Assembly (NCBI GenBank): GCA_017473705.1
Contig: JAFUJQ010000001.1
Coordinates: 1-64,000, forward strand
Length of the DNA stretch: 64,000 nt
Direction: 5' to 3'
Source of the DNA: Bacteroidales bacterium
GTDB taxonomy: Bacteria; Bacteroidota; Bacteroidia; Bacteroidales; UBA932
Part shown: in pieces, positions 1-6,826 of the stretch
Layout of the letters: every line of letters begins with the position of its first letter
Numbering within the stretch: position 1 is the stretch's first letter
Position numbers and translations under genes: made by a program
The notes under the pieces: model-generated
Database searches by the model: none
Seen by the model: only the letters and a program-made list of their open reading frames with translations
What the model was told of the DNA's origin: nothing

Positions 1-93
1 GAGGAACATTGCCGCAAAGGCAAGAACCGCAGCGACTATCACTACAAGGATAATCGAATATATGACTGTATATGTATTACTGTTTGTATTCAT
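1..93 (-). CDS. nqrC: Na+-translocating NADH:quinone reductase subunit C, N-terminal fragment
   Basis: Only the first 31 codons are in the window; the rest lies beyond base 1. The fragment starts MNTNSNTYTV and runs straight into a hydrophobic membrane segment (about residues 9-31), as NqrC does: a single N-terminal anchor followed by a periplasmic domain that carries a covalent FMN. It follows nqrB by 12 bases on the same strand, which is the standard nqrABCDEF order. Identification rests on this start and on gene order, because the flavin-binding threonine is outside the window. Confidence 0.85.
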   Translation of the reverse strand, partial: MNTNSNTYTVIYSIILVVIVAAVLAFAAMFL

Positions 94-105
94 ACCTTAT
101 ATATA

Positions 106-1281
106 TTAAGCGATTTTTACCTTCTTTGCCCTTCTCTTGATGGAGCCTTCGATCACGTAGTGGTCGATGAGCGGTGCAAATGTGTTCATGAGGAGGATGG
201 CGAGCATCATTCCCTCTGGATAACCCGGGTTCCACAGACGTACTGTCACTGCGAGAGCACCTACGAGGAATCCGTAGATCCACTTTCCACACTCAGTCTG
301 AGCTGAAGTCACAGGGTCAGTTGCCATGAATACGGTACCGAAGAGGAAACCGCCCATCACAAGCTGATAGTATCCTGGGAGGTCAGTTGCGCCTACTGCA
401 TATCCGAGATATCCGATTGCAAGTCCGCCGAGAACTGATGAAACCATGATCTTCCAGCTTGCAACGCCAGTCCAGATGAGGAGGATGGCTCCGAGGAGGA
501 TTGCGATCACTGAAGTCTCACCGACTGATCCTGGGATTGTACCTACGATCATGTCCCAGAGCTTAGGCTGGAGGTTTGCAAGGGTAGGGTCTGCAAGTGG
601 AGTCGCTCCTGAGAAACCGTCCACCAGACCGTTGCCTGCCTGGAATGCAACACCCTCGTTCACGAATCTCTCTACACCACCTGTCCATACTGTGCTGCCT
701 GACATCTTGCTCGGATATGAGAAGAAGAGGAATGCACGGGTGAGGAGTGCAGGGTTCCAGATGTTCATACCTGTGCCGCCGAACACTTCCTTGCCGATGA
801 TCACTGCGAATGCGACTGCGATTGCGAGCATCCAGAGCGGAACGTCAACAGGGACGATAAGCGGGATGAGCATACCTGACACGAGGTAACCCTCGTTCAC
901 TTCGTGTCCCTGGATCTGAGCCGAAACGAACTCGATGCCGAGACCTACGAGGTATGCAACGATATATAGAGGAAGCACCTTTACGAGACCGTAAAGAACG
1001 ATGTTCCAGAAGCCCCAGTCAGCGAGGCCGAAAGCGAGCTTGTGCTGATAACCTACATTCCAGATACCGAAAAGCATTGCAGGAACGAGGGCGAGCACAA
1101 CCATGATCATGACTCTCTTCAAGTCGACGCAGTCCCTTACGTGAGCTCCCTTGCGGGTAACTGTGTTCGGAACGAAGAGGAATGTCTCAAAAGCGTCGAA
1201 TGTCGAATGAAGGAATCCGAGCTTGCCGCCTTTCTCAAAGGTCGGCTTGATCTTGTCTACAAAATTTCTTAATCCACTCAT
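106..1281 (-). CDS. nqrB: Na+-translocating NADH:quinone reductase subunit B
   Basis: NqrB is a membrane subunit of the sodium-pumping NADH:ubiquinone reductase, which oxidises NADH and exports Na+. The protein is strongly hydrophobic with about ten membrane segments. Counting from the upstream Met, the SGAT motif falls at residues 230-233, and its Thr is the covalent FMN attachment site in this family; it is intact. I chose the start MSGLRNFVDKIKP because Bacteroidales NqrB begins this way. A Met six codons upstream (base 1299) would overlap nqrA by 7 bases and is the alternative. The gene sits between nqrA and nqrC in one operon. Confidence 0.96.
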   Translation of the reverse strand: MSGLRNFVDKIKPTFEKGGKLGFLHSTFDAFETFLFVPNTVTRKGAHVRDCVDLKRVMIMVVLALVPAMLFGIWNVGYQHKLAFGLADWGFWNIVLYGLVKVLPLYIVAYLVGLGIEFVSAQIQGHEVNEGYLVSGMLIPLIVPVDVPLWMLAIAVAFAVIIGKEVFGGTGMNIWNPALLTRAFLFFSYPSKMSGSTVWTGGVERFVNEGVAFQAGNGLVDGFSGATPLADPTLANLQPKLWDMIVGTIPGSVGETSVIAILLGAILLIWTGVASWKIMVSSVLGGLAIGYLGYAVGATDLPGYYQLVMGGFLFGTVFMATDPVTSAQTECGKWIYGFLVGALAVTVRLWNPGYPEGMMLAILLMNTFAPLIDHYVIEGSIKRRAKKVKIA

Positions 1282-1292
1282 ATTCTTAGCTT

Positions 1293-2648
1293 TTAGCACA
1301 TTTCTTTCAACATGAGAGCGATACCGTCAGTGATGATCTGCTGGATATCGATCTTTGATGGACATACATACTCGCAGAGAGCGAAGTCTTCCTCGAGTAC
1401 CTCATAGATGCCGAACTTCTCCATCTTGTCGATGTCGTTTGCGAGGCATGCCTTGAGGAGATATACAGGGTAGAGCTCCATAGGGAGAACCTTGCTGTAT
1501 ACGTCGTTCAGGACGAATGCACGTGGACCTCCGTGGAGGTTTGTGTCCATGTCATACTTCTTCTTAGGTGTGAGCCATGAGAAGTATGTGCGTGATGAAC
1601 TGAACTGGCCTGGCCTGAATGGCTTTGCCCATCCGAGAAGCTCGTACTTGTTACCCTCTTCGAGGATGGTCACCTGATTGTCGAAGAATCCGAGGTATCC
1701 CTCTGCTCCGATGTTTGTACCGGTGAGTACGTCTCCGCTGATGAAACGAAGGTTCTCAGGTGTCTCGTAGAACTCCTTGATGTCCTTCATCGAGATGCCA
1801 GGGTAGCCGTCAACATATGCAGGGTTCACTGCCTTAGGTCCTGTAACGGCGATCTTTCTTCTTACGTCGTACTTACCTGTGTTGAAGAGCTTTCCTATTG
1901 CTGCGAGCATGAGCAGTGACACTGTCCATACTGTCTCGCCTTTGCGGATAGGGCTGATGTGGTGGATCTGCACACCTACGTTACCTGCCGGATGCTTGCC
2001 CTCGAATGTGTGGACAATCACGTTGGTGAGCTTGTGGAAAGGTGTGCCTGAATAGTTGGCTGAGTTAAGTGAAAGGTGTACTCCGCCGTCAGTGAGCTTG
2101 CCGAGAGCGTCGACTGCAGTCTGGATGTCTGCGAGGTCACCCTGGAGAGTGAACTCAGGACTTGCTGCAAGCGGTGCGGTCGTGAATGCCGACACGAAGA
2201 TTGCCTTAGGCTTTACCTCAGGGTTAGCGATGATGCCGTAAGGCCTCTGAGTGAGCGCCGGCCAGAGACCTGCAGTGAGGAGGGCTTCCTTGATCTGTTC
2301 TGCAGACATGTCTGCCACTCTCTTCACTCCGTAGTCTACATACTCCTGCTTCTCATCAGCTTTGATGCGGACCTCAAGCAACTTTCTCTTTTCGCCTCTT
2401 ACAACCTCTGCGACTGTTCCGCTTACCGGTGACGCGAAGAGGATGTTCTGAGACATCTTGTCTGCCAGTACTGGTGAACCTGCAAGGACCCTGTCGCCTT
2501 CTCTTACCAGAAGCTTCGGTACGAGGCCTCTGAAATCGGTCGGCTTCACGGCCACAACATCAGGTGTGATCACCTTCCTGGTGTTCTGGGCAGCCACTCC
2601 TGAAATCGGAATGTCCAGCCCCTGTTTCAAATAGATGTTGTTTGACAT
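1293..2648 (-). CDS. nqrA: Na+-translocating NADH:quinone reductase subunit A
   Basis: NqrA is the cytoplasmic-face subunit of the sodium-pumping NADH:quinone reductase that contributes to quinone binding. The product (about 451 residues) shows the NqrA layout: an N-terminal barrel-sandwich/biotinyl-like part (LVREGDRVLAGSPVLADK), a Rossmann-like middle and a C-terminal region with CEYVCPSKIDIQQI. I start at MSNNIYLKQGLDIPISG; an upstream Met at 2678 adds ten residues of poor quality. First gene of the nqr operon, transcribed away from the helicase gene with a 143-base shared upstream region. Confidence 0.96.
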   Translation of the reverse strand: MSNNIYLKQGLDIPISGVAAQNTRKVITPDVVAVKPTDFRGLVPKLLVREGDRVLAGSPVLADKMSQNILFASPVSGTVAEVVRGEKRKLLEVRIKADEKQEYVDYGVKRVADMSAEQIKEALLTAGLWPALTQRPYGIIANPEVKPKAIFVSAFTTAPLAASPEFTLQGDLADIQTAVDALGKLTDGGVHLSLNSANYSGTPFHKLTNVIVHTFEGKHPAGNVGVQIHHISPIRKGETVWTVSLLMLAAIGKLFNTGKYDVRRKIAVTGPKAVNPAYVDGYPGISMKDIKEFYETPENLRFISGDVLTGTNIGAEGYLGFFDNQVTILEEGNKYELLGWAKPFRPGQFSSSRTYFSWLTPKKKYDMDTNLHGGPRAFVLNDVYSKVLPMELYPVYLLKACLANDIDKMEKFGIYEVLEEDFALCEYVCPSKIDIQQIITDGIALMLKEMC

Positions 2649-2688
2649 TATATAAACCGTTTTGAGTATAGATTGCAAAAATCGCCCG

Positions 2689-2696
2689 CGAAGTTA
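2689..2696 (-). promoter_or_regulatory. weak candidate -7 promoter element for nqrA
   Basis: On the minus strand this reads TAACTTCG, one mismatch from the Bacteroidetes TAnnTTTG element, about 40 bases upstream of the nqrA start. No good -33 element is visible, so this is a tentative call. Confidence 0.3.
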
Positions 2697-2753
2697 CACA
2701 ATTTTTACCTATTTACGAAGTAAAAAGCCCTTTTTTGATTGCAATGTTTTATA

Positions 2754-2761
2754 TAATTTTG
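2754..2761 (+). promoter_or_regulatory. -7 promoter element for pcrA
   Basis: TAATTTTG matches TAnnTTTG exactly, with a TTTG at 2734-2737 as a possible -33 element. A transcript would begin near 2768, so the helicase start must be the ATG at 2792 rather than the upstream ATG at 2735. Confidence 0.65.
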
Positions 2762-2791
2762 CGTCCTCGTTATCGTAATGATGTAAATTGT

Positions 2792-5254
2792 ATGGGAAAC
2801 AAGGGAAACGCTATCTTGGAAGGGCTGAACAGTGAGCAGGTTGCCGCTGTCAGCTGTGTTGACGGACCTGTGCTGATAGTAGCGGGTGCGGGATCGGGAA
2901 AGACCAGAGTGCTTACAAGCAGGATTGCATACATTCTCGCGGAGAGACAGTGCGATCCGGCAAGGATTCTGGCACTGACATTTACGAAGAAGGCCGCTTC
3001 GGAGATGAAGGAGCGGATCGCCCTAATGGTGGGCGAGAAGCGTGCGCGTCGGCTTTACATGGGTACATTCCACTCGGTATTCATCAGGTTCCTGCGCGAA
3101 TTTGCGGAGGTTCTCGGATATCCGAAGACATTCACAATCTATGACACAAGCGACTCTGTCAGCGCCATCAAGGCCTGCATCAAGGAGCTTCAGCTTGACG
3201 AAAAGGTCTATAAGCCGAAGGATGTGCTTTCGCGCATATCCATGGCGAAGAACAACCTGGTGACTCCGGGTGCTTATCGCCGCAATGCGACGGCGCAGCA
3301 GAACGATGCTGCCGCCAAGAAGCCGCGCATAGTGGACATTTATGATCTTTATGCCCATAAGTGCAAGCTTTCGGGGGTGATGGATTTCGACGATATCCTT
3401 CTGAATATGAACATATTGCTTCGTGACAGTCAGGAGGCGTTCCAGTCCATAGCCGGACGTTTCGACTACATCATGGTCGACGAGTATCAGGATACCAACT
3501 TCGCTCAGTATCTCATCCTGAAGAAGCTCAGTCATTTCCATCAGAACATCTGTGTGGTGGGTGATGACTCTCAGTCCATCTATGCCTTTCGCGGAGCCAA
3601 GATCGAGAACATCCTTAACTTCAAGAAGGACTATCCTCAGCACAACATCTTCCGTCTGGAGCAGAACTACCGTTCTACCCAGGTGATTGTAAATGCAGCC
3701 AACTCGCTGATAGCCAGGAATTCGGCCAGGATTCCGAAGGAGTGTTACTCGATGGGTGATGAGGGTGAGAAGATCCGCCTGATCCAGGCTTATACGGAGC
3801 AGGAGGAGGCTTTGCTCGTGGCTTCGTCGATTGTGTCAAGAATACATTCGGCAGGCGCTCAGTATCAGGACTTTGCCATCCTATACAGGACGAATAACCA
3901 GTCTCGTGCGCTTGAGGAGGCTTTGCGTAAACGCAATCTTCCGTATGTCATTTATTCCGGTCACTCGTTCTTCGAACGTGCGGAGGTGAAGGACATGATG
4001 GCGTATTTCAAGCTGGCGGCCAATCCGAGTGATGACGAATCTTTCAAGAGGGTGGTCAACAAACCGGCTCGAGGAATAGGAGATACATCTTTGAATGCCT
4101 TGGCGGCAGCCGCTGTCGGCCACCAGACATCGCTGTTCAAGGCGGCATATGCTGAAGATCTTGAGTCATATGGACTTAAAACTGCGGCGGTCAAGAAGAT
4201 ACGTGAATTCTGCGAGATCATAAACGGTCTGGCTGTCCGGGCGTTGAAGGAAGATGCATATGATATTGCGGTTGCTCTTGCAATGCAGTCGGGTCTGCTC
4301 GCATTTTATAAGGCGGATACAAGCATAGAAGGACAGTCCCGCACAGCGAATATAGAAGAACTTCTCAATTATGTGAAGGCATATGTCGAGGAGAAGCAGA
4401 ATGAAATGTTTGAGGAAATGCAGGCGGAAGGCACGGTAGATGATGGAGTCGAACTGACTGCTTCAGATCTTCCGAAGGTCCTGTTGGGAGATTTCCTTGA
4501 AAACATATCGCTCTTGAGCGCAGTAGATATGGAAGAAGACGAAGAAGGAACCAATAAGGTTGTACTGATGACCGTGCATTCGTCAAAGGGCCTTGAGTTC
4601 CCATATGTATATGTAGTGGGAATGGAGGAAAACATATTCCCGTCGGGCGGTTGGATGGCTTCCGAGAGTGAAATCGAAGAGGAAAGGAGGCTCTTCTATG
4701 TAGCTATGACCCGTGCCAAGAAGGCTGTGGCGTTCTCTTTCGCCCAGACCAGAATGAGGAATGGAAAGCATGAGTCAAACTCGCCAAGCAGATTTGTAAC
4801 TGAAGTGGATCCGATATACATAGCTAATCCATTGTCCAGGGAACGTGAAGAAGGTGAGGTCAGAAGGCAGTCTTTCGGGACATGGAAGAAGGATGGCGGA
4901 CAGGGCGGTCCAGGATACCGGTATGGTCAGTCTTCAAGACCTGAAGTGGTGCGTCGCTCACCGGGGCAGTCTCCACGTCCGGCGCAGCCGCTGCAGCGCA
5001 GGACTGAGCCGACTCCGGTACGTCGTCCGCAGACAGTTCCACCGAGAGTACCTGCGGCAGATTTTGAACCGACTCCAATTCTGGAACTCCGGGTGGGCCA
5101 GAGAGTTGAGCATAACCGTTTCGGATTTGGCAAGATTCTCGAAATTTCTGGAAATCCGACCGATTTGAAGGCAAAAATAGCCTTTGACGACCATGGAGAG
5201 AAGATTTTGATCTTAAAATATGCAAAAATTCGCGTCGTAAACGTTGGTCAATAG
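2792..5254 (+). CDS. pcrA: UvrD/PcrA-type ATP-dependent 3'-5' DNA helicase
   Basis: Superfamily 1A helicase of about 820 residues, the usual PcrA length. It shows LNSEQVAAV (Q motif), the Walker A motif GAGSGKT, the Walker B/DEXQ motif VDEYQDT, GDDSQSIYAFRGA (motif III), YRTNNQSRALE (motif IV region), TVHSSKGLEFPYVYVVGMEE (motif V) and VAMTRAKK (motif VI). A basic, proline-rich linker follows, and the last 50 residues (VEHNRFGFGKILEI) form the tudor-like tail typical of PcrA. It would work in nucleotide excision repair, mismatch repair and removal of RNA polymerase or RecA. It is monocistronic, with its own promoter and divergent from nqr. The start at MGNKGNAILEGLN is set by the promoter position. 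Confidence 0.96.
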   Translation: MGNKGNAILEGLNSEQVAAVSCVDGPVLIVAGAGSGKTRVLTSRIAYILAERQCDPARILALTFTKKAASEMKERIALMVGEKRARRLYMGTFHSVFIRFLREFAEVLGYPKTFTIYDTSDSVSAIKACIKELQLDEKVYKPKDVLSRISMAKNNLVTPGAYRRNATAQQNDAAAKKPRIVDIYDLYAHKCKLSGVMDFDDILLNMNILLRDSQEAFQSIAGRFDYIMVDEYQDTNFAQYLILKKLSHFHQNICVVGDDSQSIYAFRGAKIENILNFKKDYPQHNIFRLEQNYRSTQVIVNAANSLIARNSARIPKECYSMGDEGEKIRLIQAYTEQEEALLVASSIVSRIHSAGAQYQDFAILYRTNNQSRALEEALRKRNLPYVIYSGHSFFERAEVKDMMAYFKLAANPSDDESFKRVVNKPARGIGDTSLNALAAAAVGHQTSLFKAAYAEDLESYGLKTAAVKKIREFCEIINGLAVRALKEDAYDIAVALAMQSGLLAFYKADTSIEGQSRTANIEELLNYVKAYVEEKQNEMFEEMQAEGTVDDGVELTASDLPKVLLGDFLENISLLSAVDMEEDEEGTNKVVLMTVHSSKGLEFPYVYVVGMEENIFPSGGWMASESEIEEERRLFYVAMTRAKKAVAFSFAQTRMRNGKHESNSPSRFVTEVDPIYIANPLSREREEGEVRRQSFGTWKKDGGQGGPGYRYGQSSRPEVVRRSPGQSPRPAQPLQRRTEPTPVRRPQTVPPRVPAADFEPTPILELRVGQRVEHNRFGFGKILEISGNPTDLKAKIAFDDHGEKILILKYAKIRVVNVGQ

Positions 5255-5265
5255 GTAAAATTTAC

Positions 5266-5353
5266 TATCTTTGCGTCGAAGTTTTTCATAGTTTAAGTTT
5301 AGGTTAAGTAGCGGGGCAGTCGCAGTGAGTGCGATTGTCCCGTGAATTTTTTC
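5266..5353 (+). ncRNA. candidate short transcript (promoter plus terminator hairpin, no ORF)
   Basis: A perfect -7 element TATCTTTG (5266-5273), with a TTGG 18 bases upstream (5244-5247), points to a transcript starting near 5280. A strong stem-loop at 5312-5342, followed by a T run, would end it about 70 bases later. There is no reading frame of note between them. It could be a small RNA, or the attenuated leader of the downstream DUF4493-like gene. I recognise no known RNA family. Confidence 0.4.
5312..5353 (+). terminator. rho-independent terminator
   Basis: Stem GGGGCAGTCGCA / TGCGATTGTCCC (12 pairs, two of them G-U; loop GTGAG), then GTGAATTTTTTCT. It lies after pcrA and after the candidate promoter at 5266. 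Confidence 0.7.
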
Positions 5354-5354
5354 T

Positions 5355-5386
5355 GAGGGGATAGCGATTTGCCATCACTATCCTCC
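5355..5386 (+). other. second hairpin in the pcrA / DUF4493 intergenic region
   Basis: GGATAG (5359-5364) pairs with CTATCC (5378-5383), extended by one G-U and one G-C pair. It directly follows the terminator. There is no clear T run, so its role is unknown. Confidence 0.4.
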
Positions 5387-5491
5387 TTATAAAAATCTTT
5401 GACAATCAGCTTCAAAAAGAGAAAAATCTGCGTTTAAGAAAAGAAAAAAAATCTTTTTCTTTATTTTATCCCCTTTCTCGATCACCTTTCA

Positions 5492-5499
5492 TACTTTTG
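5492..5499 (+). promoter_or_regulatory. -7 promoter element for the DUF4493-like gene
   Basis: TACTTTTG fits TAnnTTTG. Transcription would start near 5506, which excludes the upstream ATG at 5497 and supports a start at 5545, behind the GGAGGAG ribosome site at about 5534-5540. Confidence 0.6.
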
Positions 5500-5544
5500 C
5501 TTCCGCTGCAATGTCGCAGTGATTTAAAGATATGGAGGAGAAAG

Positions 5545-6612
5545 ATGATGAAAAAAATGTTCTGGCTGCTGCTTGCAGCTGTTTCGTGTGAAGCGTTGGG
5601 GGAAGGTGATGATGGCACAGGAATACTGCGCGTGTCATTCGCCGATGGTCAGGAAGAAATGACCCGTACGTCGGCTGAGATTCCGGATGCCGATGACTTT
5701 ACCATTACCGTAGCCGACTCCAAAGGAAGGAGTCTGTATTCCGGGCTGTACAGTGCATGTCCCGAGGAACTGGAGGTTCCTTCCGGAAGTTATGTGGTGA
5801 GTGCGTTGTCTGCCGATTTCAAGAAGCCTGCATTTTCCGCCCCTCAGTATGGAGATGAACAGTGTGTCGTTGTCAAAGACGGGACTGCTGCTGATGTCAA
5901 GCTGGAGTGTAATCAGCAGAACAGTGGTATCAGACTGAAAGTGGATCCTGATTTTCTTACGGCATATCCGGACGGTGTCCTTTTCCTGAAGTCTCCCGAA
6001 GGGAAACTGATGTATGGATATTCTGAAAAGAGGATTGCATACTTCCTGCCTGGACAGGTGTCTCTGTTGCTCAGCAGAGGGAGTGTGGATGAGGTGCTGA
6101 TGACGAGGACGCTTCAAGCGGGTGAGGTTCTCGACCTGAAGGTGGATGTGGCGGCTTCCTCGTCTTCCCAGCCAGATAGGACGTCGGCCCGTATTAAAGT
6201 TGTGGTTGATACGTCACGGGTTTGGATATCAGATGCTTATGAGATAGGAGGGACCTCTGATAAAGGAGGAGAAGCGTCCTCTGCCATGACCGTCCAGCAG
6301 GCGCAGACGTCAATCGGTGCTGAGGAAGTATGGGTCTGCGGATATATTGTCGGAGGGGACCTGACGTCGGCATCGGCTTCTTTTACTGCCCCGTTCCAGT
6401 CGCGTACGAACATTGTCATAGGACCCAGGTCATCCACCTCGTCAAAGGCTTCGTGCCTCTCGGTGCAGCTCCCTGCAGGCAAGTTCAGAGATGCCTTGAA
6501 CCTTGTGGACAATGCTTCCCTTCTTGGCCGAAAAGTCTGTCTTAGAGGAGATGTCGTCGAGGCTTATTATGGAATCCCAGGAATAAAGAATATTTCAGAT
6601 TACAAATTGTAA
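5545..6612 (+). CDS. exported DUF4493-like protein with C-terminal OB-like (DUF6359-like) domain
   Basis: About 355 residues. A short signal sequence (MMKKMFWLLLAAVSC) ends in a possible, weak lipobox. Residues about 20-200 resemble the DUF4493 module of Bacteroidales surface proteins: beta-rich with a PSGSYVVSALSA motif. After a Ser-rich linker, the C-terminal 110 residues (EEVWVCGYIVGGDL ... LRGDVVEAYYGIPGIKNI) look like the OB-type domain often annotated DUF6359. No catalytic motif is seen. It has its own promoter and lies just upstream of the SusCD locus, so it may share that locus's surface role, but this is inference. Family names are from memory. Confidence 0.6.
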   Translation: MMKKMFWLLLAAVSCEALGEGDDGTGILRVSFADGQEEMTRTSAEIPDADDFTITVADSKGRSLYSGLYSACPEELEVPSGSYVVSALSADFKKPAFSAPQYGDEQCVVVKDGTAADVKLECNQQNSGIRLKVDPDFLTAYPDGVLFLKSPEGKLMYGYSEKRIAYFLPGQVSLLLSRGSVDEVLMTRTLQAGEVLDLKVDVAASSSSQPDRTSARIKVVVDTSRVWISDAYEIGGTSDKGGEASSAMTVQQAQTSIGAEEVWVCGYIVGGDLTSASASFTAPFQSRTNIVIGPRSSTSSKASCLSVQLPAGKFRDALNLVDNASLLGRKVCLRGDVVEAYYGIPGIKNISDYKL

Positions 6613-6761
6613 GGCCTGGCTGAACCATACCCTCTGCAAGAGGTTCTCAATTCACCCCGTTTTTAATTGTTGCTCCTTTTGTGCTTATAATCTGTAAGCA
6701 TGAAGGGAGTATCTGCTTATAGATATTAACTTAACCTATAATTATATTAATGGAATAATTA

Positions 6762-6792
6762 TTTGTTTTGCAACGAAATATCCATATCTTTG
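6762..6792 (+). promoter_or_regulatory. promoter of the SusCD operon
   Basis: TTTG at 6762-6765 and TATCTTTG at 6785-6792 are separated by 19 bases, a near-consensus Bacteroidetes sigma-ABfr promoter. The SusC start is 34 bases downstream. No sigma/anti-sigma pair or hybrid regulator is encoded next to it. Confidence 0.75.
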
Positions 6793-6826
6793 CACGCTTT
6801 TCATAAAACTATATTATTCAAAATAG

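Noticed and set aside
2735..2791. Upstream ATG start for the helicase
   Set aside because: It lies before the -7 element at 2754-2761 and adds residues not seen in PcrA proteins.
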